DNA of 64,000 bases, from NCBI GenBank assembly GCA_030760725.1, contig JASWHV010000009.1, positions 107,581,854 through 107,645,853 on the forward strand. The letters are read 5' to 3'. The DNA comes from Neostapfia colusana (lineage: Eukaryota > Streptophyta > Magnoliopsida > Poales > Poaceae). Below, one piece after another: positions 22,446-32,679 of the stretch; position 1 is the first letter of the stretch, and each line of letters starts with the position of its first letter. Position numbers and translations under genes: made by a program. Below the pieces are notes generated by a model. That model saw only the letters and a list, made by a program, of their open reading frames with translations, had not been told where the DNA came from and did no database searches.

Positions 22446-23288
22446 GGGTTGGACATCCTGGGACCATTCCCCAGAGCCGTCGGGGGATTCCGGTACCTCT
22501 ATGTCGCCATCGACAAGTTCACCAAGTGGCCGGAAGCCACACCAGTTGTCACCATCAACAAGCAATCAGCAGTAAAGTTCATCAAGTCGATTGTCTGTCG
22601 GTTTGGGGTCCCAAACAGAATCATCACCGACAACGGGACCCAGTTCACCAGCGCAGCCTTCCAGGACTACTGTGAAGACCTCGGCATCCAGGTGTGCTAT
22701 GCCTCTGTTGCTCACCCAAAGAGCAATGGTCAAGTCGAGAGGGCCAATGCCGAGATTCTCCGGGGCCTCAAGACCCGCACCTATGCCAGCCTGAAGAAAC
22801 ATGGTGCCAATTGGGTGGATGAGCTTCCGAGCTCGCTATGGGCTAACCGGACATCCCAGAGCCGGGCCACCGGAGACACACCCTTCTTCATGGTGTATGG
22901 GGCCGAAGTTGTGCTTCCCCGAGAGATCACCATGAAGTCTCACCGCGTCCGAGCTTATGACGAAGCCGCGCAGGACAACCTCCGGCGCGGAGACATCGAC
23001 CTCGTCGACGAGGTCCGAATGCATGCAGCACTCCGTAACGCACGGTACAGACAAGCGCTCCGCCGCTACCACCAGAGGTCTGTGCGTGCCCGGGAGCTGC
23101 AGGAAGGCGACCTGGTGCTGCAGCGCATACTTTCTCATGAAGGGACCCACAAACTCTCCCCTAGTTGGGAAGGTCCCTTCCGAGTCGCAAAAGTATGCCG
23201 CCCCGGGTGCGTACGCCTTTCCACCGAGGGTGGGGATCCGCTCTCGAACCCCTGGAACATCGAACACCTCCGTAGGTTCTACCCCTAG
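22446..23288 (+). pseudogene. Tat-C integrase core and C-terminus
   Basis: Same frame as the previous block. DDE integrase: GLDILGPFPRAVGGFRYL (first Asp), IITDNGTQFTS (second Asp) and HPKSNGQVERANAEIL (Glu). C-terminal part: ARELQEGDLVLQRI and SPSWEGPFRVAKV. Natural stop TAG at the end. No chromodomain, as expected for Tat. Confidence 0.9.
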
Positions 23289-25437
23289 AACAGTAGCAGG
23301 ACAGTTTCTTCTTTCTAATAGATCCCATAGAGTCCAGGAGCAGCGCTTGGAGCAGCTAAGTCTAAGGGGACGGTCCAGGACTACGTTCAGCTTTGCCTGG
23401 TTCCGACTCCAAGCGCGTAGAGTCTTGCTTCCCTTTTTATTGGGACGGGTCGTGGCCTCCATGTTTAGCCTGTTTTCCGCCTATGGAAATTTATAGGGGA
23501 AGAACCTGTCCTTCTTTGCTCTTCCTTTATGCTCATTCAAGTTATGTATTAATTTTTATGACCAGGCTTCCTGGGTATGTTCACCATACACCCAGTCCCC
23601 TTTTTCCCATTCTCAACTCTAGTCGGCATTTGCTATCCTGCCTGGGGCGGTCGCGATTGGGGGACCTGCCGATGGCCAGGGGGGCCCCGAGCCCCTGGCA
23701 CGTCGTGCACCGAAATTCCCAAGCACCGTGCACCGAATCAGGATTGTAAGCCAAATAAGACTATGAGATCGGAAAGGGGGGAGCCCCAAGGAGAATTACG
23801 TTTCCCTTGTTTGTGTGCAGGACCCTCCGGCCTTGGCTTCCCGCAGGAGTATGGTAGGAGTACCCAAACAGATGGCCACGCCTACCAGGGGGCCGCTACG
23901 GACCATGCAAAACCGGGAGATCCGGACCCCGCCCCCTCAGCAGGGGCGGGCCCCAGAGACCCCACGTGTCCAACGGGGCCGGGGCTCCCGCCTCCTCAGG
24001 AGGGGCTCCGGACCCGCCATGTGGCGGGCAGAAGCCGGACCTCCCCCCTCCACGGGGAGAGGTCCGAAGGCTCCACGTGTCCAGCGGGTCCGTACCTCCC
24101 TCTGCTCAAAGGAGAGCTCCGAGCCCGCCACGTGGCCAGCGGATCCGGGCCTCCCCCTCAGCAGGGGCGGCTCCGGAGACCTCCGGGGCCCTTAATACAG
24201 TAAGGACCCGGGGAAGGTGTCTGTGCAGACCTTCGAGAATGGTGAAGGCCTATGAGTACCTTACGGAGCTAGGGGCTCGGCCAGGAGAAGCCAAGAAGAA
24301 GACAAGGGCATCACAGGCACGAGGGGTCATAAGAGTCTATGTATTCATGGCTCCATGAGCTGGACTACAGACTCGATAAAAAAAGAAAGAAACAGGCCCT
24401 AGGGTTCCTCTGGTATGTACAGAACCTAGAAGCTGCGAGAACGGCCACGTCCCCAACTTCAGCCCTGGCGGCGTTCTCCTGCTCCGTGACCCGAGCACAG
24501 GGATCATCTCGGCCATCACCAGCGCAAGGGCCGGTGTCATCAAGGACGCTTCTGAAGCCCCCACCGCCCCTTCAGCAGTTTCTTTGGAGACTCCTCCCAC
24601 CCGAGCACAGGGATCATCTCGGCCACCACCAGCGCAAGGGCCGGTGTCATCAAGGATGCTTCTGAAGCCCCCTCCGCCGCTTGAGCAGTTTCCTTGGAGA
24701 CTCTGCTGCCTAGAGTCCTCCTTGGTGCTTCAGCAGCTTCTTTGGAGACTCCACCACTTGAGGAGAAGGGACGCAACGCCTGGGAACCCCCAGCCAGTCG
24801 TCGCTCAAGAAGAGTCCAGTCGGGATGATAAACCCGGGGCCTCTTGGAGGCGTCACCTCCAGAGGCAAGGCATGCAGGCTCCTTGGATCCCTGACTTGGT
24901 GCAGAAGCCGCCGCCGAAGGACATCGAGAGCGATCCCCCTACGAAGGCGAGTTAGAAGCCATGGGAGAAGACAGGGTCGCAGAAACTCAACGAAGGTGCA
25001 AGTGCCGGAAGCCTTATAAAGGAAACCAACCCACGTTGTGGCTTCGCTTCGCACTTCCCAGGTGCGATTCCAAACGACCTGAAACTCTTCGAATACGCCG
25101 CATCGGCAACCGCATCGGCTCCAAGACCGAGCGCCGATGACAGGTGGGCCCAAGCTGCCCAGCTGAAGCGGTGGGTCAAGGAGTCAGCCTCCCAAGAAGA
25201 CGAGCCGGCAAGGCACTCCGGCGGTTCCCGAAGAAAGCGCCACAACGTGCAGAAGTGGTAGTCTTGGGAACCGCCGCAGTAAAAGCAACCATCAAGTGGC
25301 CGCACGCTCCCACGATCCCACGACTGTTCATGCTCCGGCAGCGGTCAATGCGGGACTTAGAGAAAGTGCGCGGAACAGAAGAGACGGAGGTCCCACCTCG
25401 GGCTCGCTATCTCCCCCGAGATGGGCCCAGGGGCCAC
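23289..25437 (+). other. Tat-C 3' non-coding region with repeats
   Basis: No convincing sense gene. Holds four CACGTG-type cores at 23963, 24019 (CATGTG), 24074 and 24129, with the same surrounding units as the LTR array. It also holds a 110-bp direct repeat (ACCCGAGCACAGGGATC at 24489 and at 24599), with part of a third copy near 24725. The antisense strand has open frames at 24710-25153 and 24952-25305. Antisense ORFs between pol and the 3' LTR are known from some Tat elements such as maize Grande, but I do not recognise these. GATGGGCCCAGGGGCCAC just before 25438 is the likely polypurine region. Confidence 0.6.
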
Positions 25438-26519
25438 TGTCGGTACCCGTGATATGGGGTACCCCCGCGCACAGGGGAAAATGCCTGAGGATCTCGCCCT
25501 TCTCCGCAAGGAGAGCTCCGAAGGCGCCACGCGTCCAGCGGGGCCGGACCTCCCTCTCCTCAGAGGAGAGCTCCGGGCTCGCCACGTGGCCTACAGAAGC
25601 CGGACCTCCCCCTCCGCGGGGGAGAGGTCCGAAGGCGCCACGTGTCCAGCGGGGCCGGACCTCCCTCTCCTTAGAGGAGAGCTCCGGGCCCGCCACGTGG
25701 CCGACAGAAGCCGGACCTCCCCCTCCGCGGGGAGAGGTCCGAAGGCTCCACGTGTCCTACAGGGCCGGACCCCCCTCTCCTCTGAGGAGGGCTTCGGGCC
25801 CGCCACGTGTCCAGCAGAACAGCGCTGCCTGCCCCCGAGCGGTAGGTAGCGGGCGTAAAGACGCCCCATACCTTGCCCGTACAAGGTATTCAAGGCCGCG
25901 CCTTGCCAAGACGAGGAGACGCGGAGCACGCCTCTGTCAGGTGCCGTTGCGCCCAGTCGCATCACAGACTGGCGCGCGGTGTCAGAACCTACCAGCCAAT
26001 AAACACAGCGAGAAGACATCTCCTGCCTCTCCCGCCATCATCAACCACTACGACTAGCATGCGGCTTGGGCAGTGCGGCAAGACGAAGACTCAGAAGCCT
26101 TCGCTAGAGACAACTACCGACATAACTGCGGATACAATAGTCGGCAGGCAATCACCCCGGGACCACCTGTCGGGTCCCGGGCCCCCCTTGTAAGCCACAC
26201 GAACCTTGGACTATAAAAGGCTCGGGTAGGCGACGTTAGCAAGGGTTCGCACTCCAGCAACTCATACCCTAGGCATAACTCATCCTCAAGCTCAGGACTC
26301 CGGTTCTGAGCAAAAGCAATACAAGGAGCACCTCTGCTCGCCGTGGACGTAGGGTTTTACGCTCCGGCGGCCTGAACCACGTAAAACTTGTCGTGTCAAG
26401 CTCCTCCCTAACTCGTCCCTACGCTTAAGCTCTCCGCAAGCGACTAACCCCTCCGAAAAAGAACCTCCGCGGGCTGCCCAGAGCAGGTCCGAGGGAAGTG
26501 TCGACCACGCACTTCGACA
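25438..26519 (+). repeat. Tat-C 3' LTR (1082 bp)
   Basis: TGTCGGTACCCGTG to CACTTCGACA, followed by the ACAGG duplication. TATA box at 26212. Compared with the 5' LTR it has scattered substitutions and a small insertion near 25907-25920. Confidence 0.93.
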
Positions 26520-26830
26520 ACAGGAGTTTCTTTGCAGTGTTGCAGATCTAGTATTTACTCGAGTAGAACAGATTGACCCTCGTTTGATCTTTCAATCATA
26601 ACTTGAGTTTTTCTTTTCCGTGATTCTTGTTGTCGTGTCTTCGTTACTTCATTCTCTATAATACATTCCACTTTTGTCATGGTTGAACACATTTAGATCA
26701 GTCGCATACACGGTTTCTGTAACAGATCAATTTTCTGCCGAGGGAGTTTTTGTTGCTTCCGCTAAAATTTTAAATCTACCATTCACCCCCCTCTGGTAGC
26801 TTTTCACGTGCTCTTCAATCCTACAGTAAA

Positions 26831-27627
26831 AGGTTGTGGCAGACCCGGAGCCAGTAGAGCCTCCTGCAGTGACCTCCTCAAGTTCGAGATCAGACCATAC
26901 CTTCTCGAAGGTAGGGGTGGCTCCAAATGAAGAAACCACGTCCGTAGGTGGCAATAGCGCTCATTCAGGCCCTGAAGGACCCGAAGGACGAGAGCACTGT
27001 CAGTGACCAGCTCCCCAAGGTCACGTAGAGAGTCCTCCATGCCCTTCATCTGTCGACAGTAGGTGGAGACGGAGCGATCACCTTGAACTGTGTTCTGGAA
27101 CCGCGCACTGATGTGGAGGGCTCGAGTCGTACGGTTTCCTAGAAAGCACTGCTCAAGGACCAGCCAAGCCCGATGAGCAATGCCGCCACCGCGCTGCCCG
27201 ATGATGTCCTGTAGCTCCTCAGAGAGGGATCCAAGTATGCAGGATAGGACCAGGTTGTCCATACTGAACCAGGAGCGGAAACGCCTCAGCGTGAGGAGCA
27301 CCAGGTCACGCCACCGGGCTTATGAGGTAGACTCAGAGCTGAGAACAACGGCACAATTGTCCAGATGTTCTGAATCCTAGCGGCCTGTGCATGAAGAGCA
27401 GCCACAAGTGAAGCCGAGTACGTACCAGCATCTGAGGGAGGCTCGTAGGTAGAACTCATCAATCGGTGAGCACTCTCCTCAAGCTGGTGAGACAGAGCGG
27501 CCACAGAGGCACGCTCCTGCTCCACGGCCAGGGCGAGTGCCCGCTCGTGCTTGCGAGAGGCAGCCAGGGCTACGGCAATGCCAGAGGTGTCCTTCGCGTC
27601 GGTGCCATAGATGGAGGCAGTAGTCGC
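26831..27627 (-). pseudogene. Copia-A gag N-terminal part
   Basis: Minus-strand continuation of the Copia-A gag split at 14637. 27286-27627 encodes a segment with ERALALAVEQERASVAAL and EPPSDAGTYSASLVAALHAQ. After a frame change, 26831-27301 encodes MDNLVLSCILGSLSEELQD, AWLVLEQCFLGNRTTRAL, GDRSVSTYCRQMKG and LRVLQGLNERY. These match Copia-B 32800-33600. It is cut at 27627 by the Copia-B 5' LTR; the rest of the Copia-A 5' end should lie beyond the right edge of the window, on the far side of Copia-B. Confidence 0.82.
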
Positions 27628-27768
27628 TGTTAGACTCTGTAATTGTGTGTGAGGCACAGAGGTATATTAGTCATTAGTGAGGGATTAGGGGTAGTTTAGT
27701 CTTCTCCCCTCATCTAATCCATCTATATAATCATCCCTGTACCCTCATCATTTTGATCATCTAATACA
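27628..27768 (+). repeat. Copia-B 5' LTR (~141 bp)
   Basis: TGTTAGACTCTG to CATCTAATACA, with TATATAA at 27724. Plus orientation, opposite to Copia-A, and followed by a TGGTATCAGC primer-binding-like site at 27790-27799. Very short LTRs are typical of several plant copia families. Confidence 0.8.
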
Positions 27769-27789
27769 GCCACCATTAGCAATCTAATA

Positions 27790-27799
27790 TGGTATCAGC
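27790..27799 (+). other. Copia-B primer-binding site
   Basis: TGGTATCAGC, complementary to the 3' end of initiator methionine tRNA as used by most plant copia elements. It is ~21 bp from the assumed LTR end, so the exact LTR boundary is uncertain. Confidence 0.6.
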
Positions 27800-28447
27800 T
27801 AGGAATTAATTAGGATTAGGGATTAACCCTAACCCTAATGGCCCAGCCACCGCTGCCGGCCTGAGCCTGCGCCACCGCCGCCCTATCTGCCGGTGAGCCA
27901 CACGTCGGAGCCGCCGCCGCCCCCGCCGGCGCGACTCCCGCCAGGGCCGTCGCCGCTGGCGCGCCGCTCGCCCGCGCAGCCATGCCACCCGTCCACGCCG
28001 ATCTGCCCACGGCCGCCAGCTCCGCCGCCAGCATCCACGCCCCCGCGCTCTGGGCCGCCGCACCCTGGGCTGCCACCGGATCCGCGCCACAGCCGCCGCT
28101 CGATTTCAGGCAGAGCCGGCGCGTGCCCGGGCCGCTCGGATTTGGGTTGGATTGGCAAACGCACGGGGGCGCCGCCGCCGCCTCTGGGAGAGCTGGCGTG
28201 GCCGCCACTGCCCCCTGGCCAGCATCCGCCGGCACTGCCTCTGCAGCCCCCGGATCTGCCACACCTGGTTTGATGCTGTTGGTGCCGCCTGACCCGCTGC
28301 CTCCTGGTCTGCAGCCGCCGCTGCCAGAGGGGCTGGCGCTCCTACCTCTGTTCCTGGATCTGCCGCCCCTCCTATGACTCCAAGGACCAGTCCGGCCGCT
28401 GGCGGACCTATTGTAGGTACCACCGGCAAACCCACCACCGTTGTTGT
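27800..28447 (+). pseudogene. Copia-B leader and gag N-terminal proline/alanine-rich region
   Basis: After the primer-binding site comes CCCTAACCCTAATGG, then a strongly GC-rich stretch (27850-28370) encoding proline- and alanine-rich low-complexity sequence in several frames. The last bases lead into GTTGTTGT at 28440-28447, the target duplicated on insertion of the Gyp-D solo LTR. The first ATG (27838) is followed by an early TGA, so the start is either mutated or elsewhere. Confidence 0.55.
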
Positions 28448-30153
28448 AGTGACGCCCGGTCGCGTAAAACATGGAACCCAGCTAATGCATATGTGCCCAG
28501 GATGTTCATCACACATACACATATAATCCACAAACTAAACTCAGAATATAACCACGAATAATAGGGTTCAAGTACTTTATTACATCAATCTCTAACTTAT
28601 TCTTGCAACATAAGTCTTCTATCTTATTCTAGCAGCGGAAGTCTCTAACGATAGCGGAAGCAAACTAAACAGCAGCAGCGGCTCCATCTCCAACTCCACA
28701 GGCAAGTTGACGGTAGATCGCACACCTAGTACTCCACATGATCTTCGAAGTACTCCTCTCCTGTTGCTGATGATCGTATGATAATGCAAGGATGAGTACA
28801 TGTCGTACTCAGCAAGTGCAGGAAATGTATGACAATTAGCTTCCAACAAGGTAGGATCAAAAAGGCTCATTGCAGAAAGCAAAGTTTATTTCTCAAACAT
28901 GATAAAAACGGCAACTAACTCTAAGTGAACTAAATCCCAACATATATCCAATTAAAACATCAACATACCTCTTTTATGACTCACCACATTTCATTTCTCA
29001 ACCAACCATAAATCTTTCTCAACTTTTATCTCATGCTCATGATATCCATAACCATCTCATATTCATATCTTCCGAAACCAAACTCATTGTTACGACTCAA
29101 CAGTCCCAAAAACCAACCCCAAAGACCATACCATAACCAAACAAATAAACATCCATCCCAAACCTTCCCTCTAATCATGGAAGTTGGCCAGGTGCTTGTG
29201 ACCGGAAGCACGGCTATCATGATAGTTTTACACCCTGCAGAGTTTGCACCACTTTACCCACAAGTTTGTGATTTCATCACCCGTCGGCCACTGCAGAACC
29301 TCCATTATACCAGTACACAACCGTCGGTGTATGGCTAAGAGATCACAAAATAGCCTTTACAAAGGGTTTACTAGATGTATGGACTCACTAAGGTTTCACC
29401 AGCAGGCTCGAATCACCATTCTCCCACCTACGGGCCCCCCTCTTATGCCATGCAGTTGCCAGGGCAGTCCTCTCTCGACTCTCATTCCCCGCGCCTTCCA
29501 CGGTCCATAACAATCTAGCAACTTACCTAATTAGTCAGCTAAGCCGCACCCATATTTGGCCTTGTGGTGGCATTGTATTCCTGGCATGTGCTCGCATGAA
29601 CCGGTCCTTAGATCTACGGCAAGTAACCACCATCTTATTCTAGCACTTCCACGAACCAAGCTTGCCTAGATATCCCTCTATTCATGTTCATTAACATCAA
29701 GTTCTCATTAACATCATTCATACGAGTGCAGTAGCTTGACACATTCTATCGCTTCCCATATACCGTAGATTAGCGAAGCAAAAAGCAAAACGACCATACC
29801 CTACTCATCAACTTTCTCGGCGACAAGGGTGGTTAACAAAACTAGTAAACTCCTATAAATGGGTTTTCTATCAAGTTGACTCAAGCATACACAGTTTTCG
29901 CAAACAAAACAGTTTCAAAACATGGGATCAATATGGTCAAGGGGCACTTGCCTTGTTCCTGTGGCTTCTGTAGCTCTTGGATCTCAAAGTATTGGTGTTG
30001 TAGTCCTTCGTAGATAGCTCCTTGAGCTTGTCCTTCTACTTACGATCACGCACATACAAAATTTAAAGCAATCAAACATCATGCACAATCCTTACTCAAG
30101 ATGCAATGGTGCATATGCATGTCAATCCTATGGTGCTGTTTTTATTGGATCAA

Positions 30154-31012
30154 TTTTGATGAGGACATCACAACAGTGGATACTCACATTGATATACAAG
30201 GACCAATCACAAGAGCACGAGCACGGTTACTGAATGCAGGTGAACTCGTTCCTAACTTCCTACCCATGTGAGTTTGAGAATGGATTGATATTTAATAATT
30301 TAATTGTTATTAGGAACCATGGACATGATCAACAAGTAAAGGGAGGAGGATTTGGGGACGTGGAGAACCAGATGGGACGTCCACAAGTTGATGGAAACAG
30401 TCGCCAACTCGGACTCGAGTTCAACTCAGAGTCCAGGAGCAGTCCATCTTAAAACGGACGCCCAGGGTGCATACGGACTCCGTTTTTGACGTTCCACATA
30501 TGCATGGAAAGATGAGAAGATAAAATTTCCAATGGTTCTAGTCCCACATTAAAATTAGCCAGGTCATTGGGAATTGTCGAAATAAGTCGAATTCAGAGTT
30601 CTGTCCGGTGTTGCACCACCATATTGGGCTTTTGGGCCTTGTATCCCGTATGAGTCCATTAGGGACTCGTCTAAGGGTTCTATGGACGAACCCTAGCCTT
30701 TAAATACTGCAGCCGCCGGCCATATTCAGTAGGTTTTGCTTAGATTAAACATTTTCGCCGTTCTACGGTTTGTGAGACCCCAATTTCGCAATTTCAGATT
30801 GCATCTTCATCGTTCTTGCTTGTGTTCTCGGTTGCACCTGCAGGGATAGCCTTCTTGGAGAGGTCAAGCGTGTGAAGCATGGTTGATAACCAACGGAGCA
30901 GTGGTGTAGTGATTGCAGGGGTATTCGGGTCTGCTCGAGTGCCTCGGATCATCAACGTCCAGATCTCCACTTCAATAGACCTACCTTTCAGAAGATTGGG
31001 CCTAAACTACTC
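30154..31012 (+). mobile_element. 859-bp insertion with gypsy 3'-end remnant
   Basis: Absent from the other Gyp-D LTRs and flanked by a 5-bp direct repeat ATCAA (30149-30153 and 31013-31017). Near its left end it encodes GPITRARARLL, then VNSFLTSYPCEFENGL in a second frame. In my knowledge the GPITRARA motif occurs at the C-terminal end of Pol in some grass gypsy elements. The rest, with TTTAAATACTGC near 30690, looks like LTR sequence. It does not start with TG, so it is probably a truncated or rearranged insertion. Identity is tentative. Confidence 0.45.
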
Positions 31013-31451
31013 ATCAAGTTTGTACATGTTTTTGCATGTTTTAATGGATTGCATGGGGTTTTATGATGAAAAAAGGTGTAAGGATCAAATGTGGATGTGG
31101 TTGATCTCGATTCAAGATCTAGATCAATTCCACCGTTAAAAAACGATCAACACGTGATCTATCCACACGAAAAAGCTTCTGTTCAAAGGGATCAAAGAAA
31201 CAGATGTAAAGAAAACCGCGATGACGTCATAAGGTGGTAATGAAGACCTACCTTACTTTCTTCGGGGCCTTCTCCCTAGCAATGGCAGCAAAACAGATCG
31301 CCGGCTCTCCTCCGGCGAACGTGTCGGGGCTCGTCGGCGGTCTCACCGGTGGTTGAATTCTGGCGAAGGGGTTTAGCTCGGCGATTTGGGGGCTTAGGGC
31401 CTCTAAGTTGTCGGCTTGGGAAGATGTTACGACCAAGGGTGTTTCGGGTTC

Positions 31452-31459
31452 TATTTATA
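31452..31459 (-). promoter_or_regulatory. LTR TATA box (minus)
   Basis: TATTTATA on the plus strand, the mirror of the TATA box at 38380 in the same LTR family. Confidence 0.55.
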
Positions 31460-31670
31460 ACTGGAAAAAGAAGAGTCCTTCTCCGATTGTATTTCAAATA
31501 AGAGTTCTATTTGATTTGTTTTTGCATCTTAACAACTTATCTCTAATCGATTTGGTGCGGCAGCAGCGTGAAATCGTGTCGGTTTCCCTTAGTATCGGGT
31601 ATTCCCATGCGTACTGGAGAAAAACCGCTTAAGGATCTCGTCCTTCCGCAAGGATAAGCTCCAGAGGCTC

Positions 31671-32520
31671 CACGTGTCCAGCTAGGGCCTGGGCCTCCCT
31701 TTTCCTCAGGGGCGAGCTCCGATTGCGCCACGCGTCTGGCAGGCGGGACCTCCCTCTCCCTCAGGGTGAGCTCCGCGTGCGCCATGTGTCTGGTGGGTCG
31801 GGACCTCCCCTCTCTCCAGAGACGAGCTCCCCGTATGCCACGTGTTAGTGTCGGACCTCCCCTCTCTTTGGAGGTGGGATCCGAGAGTGCCACGTGTCAG
31901 TGTCGGACCTCCCCTCTCTTCGGAGGTGGGCTCCGAGAGTGCCACGTGTCAGTGTCGGATCTCCTTTCTACTCAGAGATGAGCTCCGAGGTCGACACGTG
32001 TCCAGTAGTGCCTTCTCCTCGGAAGTGAGCTCCAAAGACGACACGTGTCCCATAGTGTCTTCTCCTCGGAGGTGAGCTCCGAGGATGACACGTGTCCATC
32101 GGGAATGAACCTCACTCCCTCCGCAGGGGTGAGCTCCAAAAGTGACAAGTGTCCAATAGTGTCGGACCTCTCGGAGGCGAGCTCCGAGGGTGACACGTGT
32201 CAAACAGTGTCGGACCTCTCGGAGGCGAGCTCCGAGGGTGACACGTGTCTAGCGGGCCGAACCTCTTGGAGATGAGCTCCGAGAGCGACACGTGTCCTGC
32301 GGGGTTGGGCCTTGCTTCTCCGCAGTGACTAGCTCCGAAGGGGACATGCGTCCTGCGGGGCTGGCTTCGCTTCTCCGCAGAGGCTAGCTCTGGGGGCAAC
32401 ACGTGTCCCACGGGGTCGGACCTCGCCCCTTCTGCGGAGGCAAGCTCCGAGCCTGCCACATAGCCAGTTGGTGCCGGACCTCACCCCTTTCGCAGGGATG
32501 AGCTCCGAAGGCGCCACGTG
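31671..32520. repeat. 17-unit CACGTG minisatellite in Gyp-D solo LTR
   Basis: Cores or one- to two-base variants start at 31671, 31728, 31782, 31839, 31891, 31943, 31995, 32042, 32089, 32146, 32194, 32242, 32289, 32345, 32400, 32456 and 32515, a spacing of 47-59 bp. Between cores run GTCGGACCTC and GAGCTCCGA blocks. This is the longest array in the window. Confidence 0.85.
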
Positions 32521-32679
32521 GCCAGCGGTCACGGAAAGTGCCTACAGCGCTCCTCGGCGAACTAGAATTGGCTCTTTTTGGCTATCTTTCACATTCTTTC
32601 TCCGTTTCTGCTTCTTTTAAAATGTTTTCTCTATATGAAATATGAATGCATGCATGGTTACGAAATTGAGGGTGTTACA

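Larger units (their letters stand above)
15977..26519 (+). mobile_element. Tat-C: complete Tat-lineage Ty3/gypsy retrotransposon
   Basis: Bounded by LTRs (15977-17052 and 25438-26519) with a 5-bp duplication ACAGG at 15972-15976 and 26520-26524. Contains, in order, primer-binding site, gag, protease, RT, a second (archaeal-type) RNase H, integrase and a 2.1-kb non-coding 3' region. The gene order PR-RT-RH-aRH-IN and the gag type place it in the Tat/Retand (RIRE2-like) lineage. Stops at 17532, 19652 and 22443, and two frame changes, make it non-autonomous. The two LTRs differ at roughly 25-30 places by eye, so it is clearly older than Gyp-G. Confidence 0.93.
14638..26825 (+). mobile_element. 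Copia-S solo LTR (~1640 bp) split by Tat-C
   Basis: Starts TGTGAGACCTATG at 14638 and ends CAATCCTACA at 26825, flanked by GTAAA at 14633-14637 and 26826-26830. The two LTR parts are 14638-15976 and 26525-26825. The 3' part ends with an AAATCTACCATTCACCCCCC block, which in my knowledge is typical of the 3' end of LTRs in large plant copia elements (SIRE/Maximus type), so lineage is tentative. It has TATATAAG at 15680 and a CAATAAAATT polyadenylation-like signal at ~15746. With no primer-binding site or internal domain it is a solo LTR. The 14720-14900 segment carries GGTCCGAC-like short repeats. Confidence 0.8.
28448..32679 (-). mobile_element. Gyp-D family solo LTR, minus strand, with internal insertion
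   Basis: Starts AGTGACGCCC (a mutated TGTGACGCCC) and ends GGGTGTTACA. A perfect duplication GTTGT flanks it at 28443-28447 and 32680-32684. Relative to the primer-site-oriented Gyp-D LTR at 37539-40556 it is reversed. No internal region is present, so it is a solo LTR. Its length (4232 bp) exceeds the ~3.0-3.4 kb of other copies because of an 859-bp insertion at 30154-31012. Contains paired palindromes at 29214-29242 (CTATCATGATAG and CCCTGCAGAG), TATA at 31452-31459 and a CACGTG array at 31671-32520. Confidence 0.9.

Noticed and set aside
27806..28531. Long GC-rich open frames on both strands (up to 218 codons on minus)
   Set aside because: Low-complexity proline/alanine/glycine sequence at the Copia-B gag N-terminus gives open frames in all directions. 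The minus frames cross into the inserted Gyp-D LTR.
31671..32520. CRISPR-like array
   Set aside because: Units are degenerate, with no unique spacers, and lie in a plant LTR; a minisatellite explains the pattern.
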